Of a stretch of DNA of 64,000 bases, positions 56,959 to 64,000 are shown one piece after another. The notes under the pieces were generated by a model. It ran no database searches. It worked only from the letters and a program-made list of their open reading frames with translations, and was not told the DNA's origin. Source of the DNA: Veillonellaceae bacterium DNF00626 (GTDB lineage Bacteria; Bacillota; Negativicutes; Veillonellales; Dialisteraceae). The stretch lies in the NCBI GenBank assembly GCA_001553355.1, contig KQ960828.1:67668-131667 (forward strand), given 5' to 3'. Position numbers and translations under genes: made by a program. Position 1 is the first letter of the stretch; every line of letters starts with the position of its first letter.

Positions 56959-57477
56959 ATGAAAGATTTATATTTAATTGATGGATATAATGTAATTTTT
57001 TGCTTGCCGGAAATTTTTGATTCTGATGATTTAGAGGCAGAACGAAAAAGATTAATTGATTTAATGGAAGATTTTGGTGCACATAATGATTTAGAAGTAA
57101 TAGTAGTTTTTGATGGAAAGGGAAAATATCTTAAGTCCGATGTGCAAAATATTTCACAAGAATTTCAAGTTGTATATACTCCGGCAAAAATGACAGCTGA
57201 TAGTTATATTGAAAAAGAATCTTATTATCGACGAAAAGAATATAGATCAATTTATGTTGTTACTTCTGATGGGGCAGAACAAAACCAAATTTTAGGAAAT
57301 GGCGCTTATCGCATGGCAGTAAGTGAATTATTTCGTATGTGGAAAGAAGATAAAGAAGTACAAAGTAAGTTTATCAAACAGCATAATTTAGCTAATAAGC
57401 GAAATGAAATCGGTAAAAATGTACCTGAATATGTGAGAGATAAACTTAATCAGTTGCGTAAGAGGGAAAAAAGATAA
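56959..57477 (+). CDS. yacP: NYN-domain ribonuclease YacP/Rae1-like
   Basis: 172 aa. PIN-like NYN fold: LIDGYNVIF (first Asp), VVFDGKGKYL (second Asp) and VVTSDGAEQNQI (third Asp). Rae1 of B. subtilis cuts mRNA in the ribosomal A site. It starts one base after the rlmB stop. The C-terminal ~40 residues are basic. Conserved neighbour of rlmB and mrnC. Confidence 0.92.
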   Translation: MKDLYLIDGYNVIFCLPEIFDSDDLEAERKRLIDLMEDFGAHNDLEVIVVFDGKGKYLKSDVQNISQEFQVVYTPAKMTADSYIEKESYYRRKEYRSIYVVTSDGAEQNQILGNGAYRMAVSELFRMWKEDKEVQSKFIKQHNLANKRNEIGKNVPEYVRDKLNQLRKREKR

Positions 57478-57558
57478 TTTTTTTGAGAACAATCGAATTT
57501 TGACGTATATATGAAGTGCGTCTTATTTTCCTGCGGTTACTAACAAAATAAAGAGGAT

Positions 57559-57587
57559 TTGACAAGTAAAATCAAGTTGTATATGAT
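57559..57587 (+). promoter_or_regulatory. serS promoter
   Basis: TTGACA (57559-57564), 17-nt spacer, TATGAT (57582-57587), just before the T-box. Confidence 0.8.
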
Positions 57588-57593
57588 AGAAAA

Positions 57594-57798
57594 CGTAAAC
57601 ACAAGGATTGAGATAGTATTTTTGCTTTGCTTTACAGAGAAAAGGTGGTTGGTGCAAACCTAAGCAAATAAAAATATGTCCCCTCAGGAGTGGTCGGTGA
57701 TGAATCGGACGGCAAGTAACCGTTATTACATTGAGTTGGCTTATGCAATTTGGGTGGCACCGCGATGACTTCGTCCCATGAGGAAGAGGTCTTTTTTT
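57594..57798 (+). promoter_or_regulatory. T-box leader of serS (Ser specifier TCC)
   Basis: GA element ACAGAGAAAAGGTGG, then GGTGCAAACC, then the specifier TCC at 57679-57681 (Ser). Canonical T-box TGGGTGGCACCGCG at 57751-57764; TGGC pairs with the GCCA end of tRNA-Ser. The terminator is GACTTCGTCC (57767-57776) with GGAAGAGGTC (57782-57791) and seven Ts. Seryl-tRNA shortage would switch on serS. Confidence 0.92.
57767..57798 (+). terminator. T-box terminator hairpin before serS
   Basis: 10-bp stem with one G-A mismatch, a CATGA loop and a run of Ts. Confidence 0.85.
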
Positions 57799-57833
57799 AT
57801 TATCATTATAGTGAGTGGAAAAGGAGTGGTTGT

Positions 57834-59135
57834 ATGTTAGATATGAAATTTATCCGAGATCATATTGACGATGTTAAGAAAAATTTGGAGAATCGTCACA
57901 ATTCTTTTGATTTGAATGAAGTCCTTTCTTTAGATCAAAAACGGAGAGAACTTTTACAAGAAACGGAAGCATTAAAAAGTAAACGAAATGCAGAAAGCAA
58001 AAAAATAGCGGTAGCAAAGAAAAATGGTGAAGATGCATCTTCTGCTATTGAGGCTATGAGAGTTGTAGGAGATCAAATTGCGACTATCGATAAGGAATTA
58101 AATGAAACACAAGAAGCTTTGACAAATTTATTGCTTCATTTGCCAAATATGGCAGATTCCTCTGTGCCAATAGGAAAAGATGATACAGAAAATCCGGAAG
58201 TGCGTAAATGGGGAGAAATTCGCAAGTTCGATTTCCCTGTAAAAGAGCATTATGAATTAGGTGATGAATTAGGAATTTTAGATTCTGAACGAGCAGGGAA
58301 AGTAGCAGGAGCACGTTTTTATTTTTATTTAGGAATGGCTGCACGTTTGGAACGAGCTGTTTATAATTTCATGCTTGATGTACATACAAAAACAAGTGAT
58401 TTTACTGAAGTAATACCGCCTTATATTATTAATGGGAATGCTATGCAAGGAACAGGACAACTTCCAAAATTTGCGGATGACATGTATAAAGTGGAAGGCG
58501 AAAATATGTATATGACGCCGACGGCAGAAGTGCCGCTGACTAATTATTTTGCCGGAGAAATTATTGATGGTGATTTACTTCCTGTGCACCTAACGGCATT
58601 AACTCCCTGTTTCCGTAAAGAAGCCGGGTCAGCAGGAAAAGATACTCGAGGATTGATTCGTCAGCATCAATTCCAAAAAGTAGAAATGGTGAAGTATTGT
58701 AAACCTGAGGACAGTTGGGCTGAATTAGAAAGTTTGACCGCTGAAGCAGAAAAGATACTCCAACTTTTGAATTTACCATATCATGTAGTTTGTCTTTGCA
58801 CCGGTGATATAGGATTTTCTTCAGCAAAAACTTATGATATTGAAGTTTGGATGCCGGGGCAGCAAAAATATAGAGAAATTTCTTCATGCTCTAATTGTCT
58901 TGATTTTCAGGCACGTCGTGCAAATATTCGCTTCCGTCGAAATAAAGGGGATAAACCGGAGTTTGTTCATACGTTAAATGGTTCAGGTTTAGCGGTAGGG
59001 CGAACGGTGGCTGCGATTATGGAAAATTATCAGCAAGCTGATGGAAGTATTGTAATCCCTGAAAAATTACGGCCATATATGGATGGTTTGGAAGTAATCA
59101 CTAAAAGAGAGGGATTTGTAAGTTCGAAAAAATGA
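57834..59135 (+). CDS. serS: Seryl-tRNA synthetase
   Basis: 433 aa from the ATG at 57834 (AAGGAG 7 bases upstream; the earlier in-frame start lies in the T-box leader). An N-terminal coiled-coil arm (about 25-105) binds the long variable arm of tRNA-Ser. Class II motifs: motif 2 with TPCFRKEAGSAGKDTRGLIRQHQFQKVEMV, and motif 3 with LNGSGLAVGRTVAAIMENYQ. It is controlled by the Ser T-box. Confidence 0.97.
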   Translation: MLDMKFIRDHIDDVKKNLENRHNSFDLNEVLSLDQKRRELLQETEALKSKRNAESKKIAVAKKNGEDASSAIEAMRVVGDQIATIDKELNETQEALTNLLLHLPNMADSSVPIGKDDTENPEVRKWGEIRKFDFPVKEHYELGDELGILDSERAGKVAGARFYFYLGMAARLERAVYNFMLDVHTKTSDFTEVIPPYIINGNAMQGTGQLPKFADDMYKVEGENMYMTPTAEVPLTNYFAGEIIDGDLLPVHLTALTPCFRKEAGSAGKDTRGLIRQHQFQKVEMVKYCKPEDSWAELESLTAEAEKILQLLNLPYHVVCLCTGDIGFSSAKTYDIEVWMPGQQKYREISSCSNCLDFQARRANIRFRRNKGDKPEFVHTLNGSGLAVGRTVAAIMENYQQADGSIVIPEKLRPYMDGLEVITKREGFVSSKK

Positions 59136-59252
59136 TATGAAATAATTCTTATGCGAATAGAATATATTTCCTTATTATTCTGGAACTCAGTAAAATATTG
59201 TATAATGGAAAAAGATGATAGATCCTACCGGATATGATGAAAGGAGGTATTC

Positions 59253-59972
59253 ATGATTCGACTTTTATATCGGGCATTCTTGGGATGGATAGGGTTTTTA
59301 TGTATACCGACTATCGCTTTTGCCTCAAATGAAAATTATGTGGTTGAATGGATTCGTTATCCTGTTGTAGAAGCCGTTTTGGCAGCTATTATTTTTATTT
59401 CTATATTGGCAGAAATAAAAACAGCAGGATTCTCCGGGGGCGGATTAATCGCTGTAGTAGCAGGTGGTATGCTATTAGGGGTTAATTGGTATATCGGAGT
59501 AGTAGATTGGTATGAATTTCTATTATATTTCGGGGGATTAGCTCTTATACTTTTTGATTTATTTATTTTAGTATCAGGATTTGGTGTGGCTGTCGGCATA
59601 TTGTTTATGCTCACCGGACTTTATTTTACTTTTGGTGGAAACGTAACAGCTCTTTGGGTACTGACGTTGGCTATTATATTAGCTATTGCCGGGATGTATT
59701 TCATTGCAGATCATTTGCCTGAAAGCTATTTATGGAAAAAAATAGCACTTCATTCTACCTTGACTTCGTCGAAAGGCTTTGTATCTTCCACAAGAAATTT
59801 ATCTACTTATGAAGGAAAAGAAGGTGTAGCAGTTACCGTTCTTCGACCTTCAGGGAAAGTGAAAATTGATGGAGTTATATTAGATGCCGTTACAGATGGA
59901 GATTTTATTAATCAAGGAATACCAATTAAAGTATTACGTATTGAAGGAAATCGTTTAATTGTAGGACAGTAA
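59253..59972 (+). CDS. NfeD-like membrane protein
   Basis: 239 aa. A signal-like first helix, then four to five membrane segments (about 40-165), and a C-terminal soluble OB-fold (about 175-239; [20 protein letters not shown]). NfeD proteins partner with SPFH/flotillin proteins in membrane microdomains. floA follows within 10 bases. The short form lacks the serine protease domain of long NfeD. Confidence 0.9.
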   Translation: MIRLLYRAFLGWIGFLCIPTIAFASNENYVVEWIRYPVVEAVLAAIIFISILAEIKTAGFSGGGLIAVVAGGMLLGVNWYIGVVDWYEFLLYFGGLALILFDLFILVSGFGVAVGILFMLTGLYFTFGGNVTALWVLTLAIILAIAGMYFIADHLPESYLWKKIALHSTLTSSKGFVSSTRNLSTYEGKEGVAVTVLRPSGKVKIDGVILDAVTDGDFINQGIPIKVLRIEGNRLIVGQ

Positions 59973-59982
59973 AGGAGACACT

Positions 59983-60960
59983 ATGGAAACATTATTGATT
60001 GCACCTATTCTTACTATTGTAGTAGTTATTTTTGCTTTATTGATATTATTGCATTTTGTGCCTGTCGGACTTTGGGTATCGGCATTAGCTGCCGGTGTTA
60101 GTATTTCGTTATTTAATTTGGTTGGTATGAGAATTCGTCGTGTTGAACCACGAATGATCGTATTACCCTTGATTAAGGGTACAAAAGCAGGTTTAGGACT
60201 TAATGTCAATCAATTAGAAGCCCATTATTTGGCAGGTGGTAATGTAGATAATGTGGTAGATGCTTTGATTGCGGCGCATAGAGCGCAAATTGATTTGACT
60301 TTTGAGCAAGCCGCAGCTATTGATTTGGCAGGACGTAATGTGTTGGAAGCTGTACAGATGAGCGTTAATCCTAAAGTTATAGAAACACCTACTATATCAG
60401 CAGTGGCCAAAAATGGTATTGAACTTAAAGTTAGAGCACGTGTAACCGTTCGCGCCAATATTGATAGATTGGTAGGGGGTGCCGGAGAAGCGACTATTAT
60501 TGCTCGTGTAGGAGAAGGTATTGTTACAACAGTAGGTTCTTCAGAAAAACATACCGATGTGTTGGAAAACCCGGATCACATTTCTCGTACAGTATTAGGG
60601 AAAGGACTTGATTCCGGTACAGCATTTGAAATATTATCCATAGATATTGCGGATGTAGATGTAGGAAGAAATATTGGTGCACAATTGCAGACTGACCAAG
60701 CAGAAGCAGATAAAGAAATAGCTCAGGCGCGTGCAGAAGAGAGAAGAGCAATGGCAGTAGCACAGGAACAAGAAATGAGAGCTTTCACGCAAGAAATGCA
60801 GGCAAAAGTGGTAGAAGCGCAGGCCGAAGTTCCGAAAGCATTAGCCGATGCACTTCGAAATGGAAATTTAGGCGTTATGGATTATTATAATATGAAAAAT
60901 ATTGCTGCTGACACGGAAATGAGAGAAAATATTGCAGGTCATTCGGATGCAAAGAAGTGA
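59983..60960 (+). CDS. floA: Flotillin-like protein FloA
   Basis: 325 aa. One N-terminal membrane hairpin (about 5-47), an SPFH/band 7 domain (about 50-190), then a long Ala/Glu/Gln-rich coiled coil (about 225-290). FloA scaffolds membrane microdomains in Firmicutes and affects membrane fluidity and signalling. GGAG lies upstream. It pairs with the preceding nfeD-like gene. Confidence 0.95.
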   Translation: METLLIAPILTIVVVIFALLILLHFVPVGLWVSALAAGVSISLFNLVGMRIRRVEPRMIVLPLIKGTKAGLGLNVNQLEAHYLAGGNVDNVVDALIAAHRAQIDLTFEQAAAIDLAGRNVLEAVQMSVNPKVIETPTISAVAKNGIELKVRARVTVRANIDRLVGGAGEATIIARVGEGIVTTVGSSEKHTDVLENPDHISRTVLGKGLDSGTAFEILSIDIADVDVGRNIGAQLQTDQAEADKEIAQARAEERRAMAVAQEQEMRAFTQEMQAKVVEAQAEVPKALADALRNGNLGVMDYYNMKNIAADTEMRENIAGHSDAKK

Positions 60961-60966
60961 TAAATC

Positions 60967-61467
60967 ATGGATATGGATTTTAAAAACATCATATTTCTTT
61001 TGATTTGGGGATATGTGATATTTCGAGCAGTAAATTTCAAATTAGAGGCAGATAGGAAGAAAAAAGAACCGGAAGATGAACCGCAACCTATAGAAATTCC
61101 GGAAGAAAATAATTCTACTGCAAAAGAAACGCAATCTGACTATGATTTTGCGGCACTTCGTAAAAGGATACAAGATTCTTGGCAGACTAAAGAAGTACAG
61201 GAAAGTGTTCTGTCGGATATAACACAAGAAGTTTATGAAGAAAAAGAAACATCGAAAGAGGAAGAAAATCCTTATCAAGCCTATTTAGAACATTCAGGAG
61301 AAAGAAAGAAAAAGACGACCGTTCCGACGGCGGCTATTGATACTCCGGTTGTTGCATTTTTCGAAAATAAAATTTGGACCGAAAATGATGTGCGCACTTG
61401 GGTGAAGTACAATGCAATATTTGGTGAACCAAGAAGTAAAAAGAAATGGGTACCTTTTGAAATGTAA
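60967..61467 (+). CDS. Hypothetical membrane-anchored charged protein
   Basis: 166 aa. One N-terminal membrane helix (about 5-22, IIFLLIWGYVIFRAV) then a hydrophilic domain rich in Glu and Lys, with a Pro/Glu patch (about 37-50). The C-terminal end (ENDVRTWVKYNAIFGEPRSKKKW) looks folded. It starts 6 bases after floA, so it is probably part of the same operon and could work at FloA domains. No known family recognised. Confidence 0.7.
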   Translation: MDMDFKNIIFLLIWGYVIFRAVNFKLEADRKKKEPEDEPQPIEIPEENNSTAKETQSDYDFAALRKRIQDSWQTKEVQESVLSDITQEVYEEKETSKEEENPYQAYLEHSGERKKKTTVPTAAIDTPVVAFFENKIWTENDVRTWVKYNAIFGEPRSKKKWVPFEM

Positions 61468-61483
61468 AAGGGAGACAATACAG

Positions 61484-61957
61484 ATGGAAACGTATAACAA
61501 AGATATACATGGAGAAGTTTTGCATGCTTATACTTATTCACAGTTTTATATGCGATCCGTTTCTTTGTTTTACGTTTTGATCTCTGTGTTTGCTATTGTT
61601 TTGCCGGAATATATTGATATTTGTGATTATTTCTTTACCGGTAGTATCATTCTATTTTCTTTGTGGCGCATATATCGGGTACATCGAAATATAGTAATTG
61701 CTTGTGAAAAGAAAATATTATTTAATGTGCCTATGGGAGTGCCGGGTTGGAAAAATATGGCATTTTTTCAGAGTATGTATATGAGTTTTGATTATGATGA
61801 AATTGTAGGAGTATCAGATGACTGGGCATACTTATTTTTAGGAGAACGAGTAGATGGTGGAATTGTAGAGGCACCTATACAAATAAAATTTGTGAGTAAA
61901 GAAAATAAAAGAAGCATACAGGAATGGATACAAAAAAAGAAAAGGGAAAACGAATGA
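61484..61957 (+). CDS. Hypothetical two-helix membrane protein
   Basis: 157 aa from the ATG at 61484 (GGGAG upstream); the longer start at 61412 overlaps the previous gene without a site. Two membrane helices (about 21-65) and a soluble C-terminal half (about 70-157) with YDEIVGVSDDWAYLFLGERVDGG. It resembles the YcxB-like layout (membrane pair plus PH-like C-terminus), but this is only a guess. Likely in the floA operon. Confidence 0.65.
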   Translation: METYNKDIHGEVLHAYTYSQFYMRSVSLFYVLISVFAIVLPEYIDICDYFFTGSIILFSLWRIYRVHRNIVIACEKKILFNVPMGVPGWKNMAFFQSMYMSFDYDEIVGVSDDWAYLFLGERVDGGIVEAPIQIKFVSKENKRSIQEWIQKKKRENE

Positions 61958-62086
61958 TATTATGATACATTCTTACAATAAACAGATTTCATATAAATTT
62001 ATTTTTTGATAAAAATAGTATCTTTTATGATCCGACTGAGTGTCTGAACTCAAATTTAAGCAAAAATAGAAAAGAAAGGGAAGCTA

Positions 62087-63202
62087 ATGTCTGAACATAA
62101 ATCACGTAGATTTTTTATTTTGACAGCTAGCATAGGAACCGGGCATAGTCAAGCTGCACGTGCCATTGCAGAAGCGCTGAAAGATGAACATCCTGAAGAC
62201 TCTGTTCGAGTTCTTGATTTTGTATCGCGTGATGCATTGTCAGTAGATCAAATCATTAAAAAAACTTACTTGCAACTAATCAAAATATTGCCGGAAATTT
62301 ATGATATTTTGTATAATAATTCGCAAAACAGTAGTTTTGGAAAAACATCACAAACGTTACTTTCTTTGAGCTTTCGTCGACGGATGAAACGATTAATTCA
62401 AGTATTAAAACCGGATGCATTGATTTTTACACATCCTTTTCCGGCAGGGGCTGCAGATTTATTAAAAAAACGTAGAGATATTTCTACACCCCTTTTAGGT
62501 GTCGTGACAGATTTCGATATTCATCAATTATGGATTGATAGACATCTTGATGGGTATTGTGTCGCTACGCCTGAATTGGTAAACTCTCTTGTTGGATATG
62601 GTATTTCACAGGATATCATTCATGCTACTGGGATACCGGTAAGAAAATCTTTTTACACCGAGAATATAGCGAAAACATCTGTGGAAAAAGGAACTGTTTT
62701 GATAATGGGTGGCGGCTTAGGACTCGGAAGAATTATTGATGATATTAAAATACTTGATCAAGTAGAAGAAATATCAAAATTCATTGTAGTAACCGGGCAA
62801 AATATAAGACTTTATGAAGAAGTAGCTGCTTTAGCTGATCAGTTGGCACATCCTGTAGAACTTCATAGTTACACGAATAAAGTGGCGACACTTATGGGAC
62901 GCTCTGAATTATTAGTAACCAAACCCGGAGCTTTAACCTGTACAGAAGCTATGCTCATGAAATTACCCATGGTGTTGGTAAATACACTTCCGGGTCAAGA
63001 AAGAGCTAATGCAGCATACCTTATGGGATTAGGTTGCGCTGACGAAGCGAAGCCTGAAGAGTTGGCGGAAAAAGTAAAATTTATTCTTCATGATAAATCG
63101 AAAAGGGAAGTTATGAAAGATGCATGTCGATTGGTGTCTCCTTATAGTGCTAAAGCAGTAGTAAAGGTACTTTATGACATGGTGAAAACCGGGGACCAGT
63201 GA
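62087..63202 (+). CDS. MGDG-synthase/UgtP-type glycosyltransferase
   Basis: 371 aa. GT28-like fold: N-terminal acceptor-binding half (LTASIGTGHSQAARAIAEAL, the MGDG synthase signature) and C-terminal UDP-sugar half (LIMGGGLGLGRI, LVTKPGALTCTEAM, VNTLPGQERANAAYL). These enzymes add glucose or galactose to diacylglycerol, making membrane glycolipids. GAAAGGG is upstream of the ATG. The lipid link suits the membrane-organisation genes before it. Confidence 0.9.
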   Translation: MSEHKSRRFFILTASIGTGHSQAARAIAEALKDEHPEDSVRVLDFVSRDALSVDQIIKKTYLQLIKILPEIYDILYNNSQNSSFGKTSQTLLSLSFRRRMKRLIQVLKPDALIFTHPFPAGAADLLKKRRDISTPLLGVVTDFDIHQLWIDRHLDGYCVATPELVNSLVGYGISQDIIHATGIPVRKSFYTENIAKTSVEKGTVLIMGGGLGLGRIIDDIKILDQVEEISKFIVVTGQNIRLYEEVAALADQLAHPVELHSYTNKVATLMGRSELLVTKPGALTCTEAMLMKLPMVLVNTLPGQERANAAYLMGLGCADEAKPEELAEKVKFILHDKSKREVMKDACRLVSPYSAKAVVKVLYDMVKTGDQ

Positions 63203-63257
63203 TGTATAAATATACTTTATGTTTTTATTGAACAAAAATGAATAGTATGAAAAATCA

Positions 63258-63290
63258 AGCATCTACCGATGAGGTGGGTGCTATTTTTTT
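63258..63290 (+). terminator. Rho-independent terminator after the glycosyltransferase
   Basis: AGCATCTACC (63258-63267), GATGA, GGTGGGTGCT (63273-63282), then a T-run. Confidence 0.85.
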
Positions 63291-63310
63291 ATAATTTTTC
63301 GTATAATCAT

Positions 63311-63339
63311 TTGACACTCATGCATATTTATGCTAATAT
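63311..63339 (+). promoter_or_regulatory. Promoter of the amino-acid ABC transporter with a palindrome in the spacer
   Basis: TTGACA (63311-63316), 17-nt spacer, TAATAT (63334-63339). The spacer contains GCATA-TT-TATGC (63322-63333), a perfect short inverted repeat and a plausible operator. Confidence 0.65.
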
Positions 63340-63367
63340 TTGTATATTATAACAGGAGGGACGTATA

Positions 63368-64000
63368 ATGAGTGAAGTGATATATGAAATCAAGCATATA
63401 AAGAAAAGTTATGGTACAACGATGGTATTAAAGGATATCAATCTATGTATAAAAAAAGGAGAAGTAGTAACAATAATTGGTCCGTCAGGATCCGGGAAAA
63501 GTACATTTCTTCGTTGCTTAAATTGTTTAGAAATTCCTGATGAAGGAGATTTAATTTTTAACGGAGAAAAAATTAATAGAAAGAGTGATATGCAAAAATT
63601 ACGAAAGCAAGTTGGCATGGTATTTCAAGCATTCCATTTATTTCCTATGTGGACTGCAGTAGAAAATGTTATGTATGCGCCAATTCATGTGAATCATTTA
63701 GATAAAAAAGAAGCGAAGGAAGAAGCTTTATATCAACTTCAGCAAGTAGGTCTTCTTGATCGAGCTGATTATTATCCTTCTCAATTATCCGGAGGACAGC
63801 AGCAGCGTGTGGCTATTGCAAGGGCATTAGCAATGAAGCCTGAAATGCTTCTTTTTGATGAACCTACTTCAGCTTTGGATCCGGAATTAGTAGGAGATGT
63901 ACTTAAAGTGATGAAGCAGGTGGCAAAAAATGGTATGACCATGGTTGTAGTAACGCATGAAATGACTTTTGCGCGAGAGGTATCTGATAGGGTGGTATTT
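63368..64000 (+). CDS. Polar amino-acid ABC transporter ATP-binding protein (partial)
   Basis: Starts at ATG 63368 after AGGAGGG and runs off the window edge, so the 3' end is missing (211 codons visible, of about 240-250). Walker [11 protein letters not shown]-loop FQAFHLFP, signature LSGGQQQR, Walker [13 protein letters not shown] and His switch VVVTHEM. The order and wording match GlnQ/HisP-type ATPases for amino-acid uptake. The substrate depends on the genes beyond the edge. Confidence 0.9.
   Translation, partial: MSEVIYEIKHIKKSYGTTMVLKDINLCIKKGEVVTIIGPSGSGKSTFLRCLNCLEIPDEGDLIFNGEKINRKSDMQKLRKQVGMVFQAFHLFPMWTAVENVMYAPIHVNHLDKKEAKEEALYQLQQVGLLDRADYYPSQLSGGQQQRVAIARALAMKPEMLLFDEPTSALDPELVGDVLKVMKQVAKNGMTMVVVTHEMTFAREVSDRVVF

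Overview
The window reads as chromosome of a low-GC anaerobic member of the Firmicutes/Bacillota. The evidence is two T-box leaders (cysS, serS), the cysS-mrnC-rlmB-yacP gene order, strong GGAGG ribosome binding sites, rpsU-yqeY, floA with an nfeD-like gene, and a PyrK/PyrD-1B dihydroorotate dehydrogenase. Overall gene content and codon style look like Negativicutes (Veillonellaceae, perhaps Dialister). That placement is inference; nothing in the window proves the taxon. Almost every gene is on the + strand; only ybaK and tyrS are on the - strand.

Layout. 1-5.7 kb: a defence-like island with an McrB-like AAA+ ATPase, a DUF2357/PD-(D/E)XK McrC-like nuclease and an OLD-type ATPase/TOPRIM nuclease. 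5.8-6.9 kb: a lone fabH with its own promoter and terminator. 7.0-15.2 kb: the pyrimidine operon pyrB-pyrC-carA-carB-pyrK-pyrD. 15.4-19.9 kb: tgt, yajC, a 5-formyl-THF cyclo-ligase gene, secD and secF. 20.0-32.1 kb: a tightly coupled eight-gene operon and the most interesting part of the window. It encodes a NifH-like reductase, two NifD/NifK-like subunits, a lipoprotein of the BtuF/FepB-type binding-protein family, a CobN/BchH-like chelatase large subunit, a SPASM radical SAM enzyme, and BchI-like and BchD-like chelatase AAA+ subunits. No nitrogenase maturation genes and no photosynthesis genes are present. The set looks like a pathway that inserts a metal into a tetrapyrrole and then reduces or tailors it, in an organism where no such product is evident.

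32.2-38.6 kb: an ABC exporter, glpX, lepB, rpsU, yqeY and a long glutamine synthetase preceded by a promoter and hairpin leader. 38.8-39.2 kb: a tRNA cluster Asp-Gly-Cys-Leu. 39.2-43.9 kb: ybaK (-), two RluA-type pseudouridine synthases, a YlmD/YfiH-type protein, a TcdA-like E1 enzyme and a C39-like papain-fold protein. 44.0-49.8 kb: two tandem NSS-type Na+ symporters, glutamate dehydrogenase, a B3/B4-domain protein and a DnaQ-like exonuclease. 50.0-53.8 kb: tyrS (-), a HAD phosphatase, a nitroreductase and a sirtuin.

53.8-59.1 kb: a translation/RNA block. A structured ~210-nt RNA with its own consensus promoter precedes a Cys-specific T-box and cysS-mrnC-rlmB-yacP, followed by a Ser-specific T-box and serS. 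59.2-63.2 kb: an nfeD-like gene, floA, two small membrane-associated proteins of unknown function and a MGDG-synthase/UgtP-type glycosyltransferase. 63.4-64.0 kb: the start of a polar-amino-acid ABC transporter ATPase, cut by the window edge.

How the parts fit: most of the window is housekeeping (pyrimidines, protein export, translation, nitrogen assimilation). The two accessory parts are the McrBC/OLD-like island and the nitrogenase-like/chelatase operon. The second looks like an undescribed metallocofactor pathway and deserves the closest follow-up.
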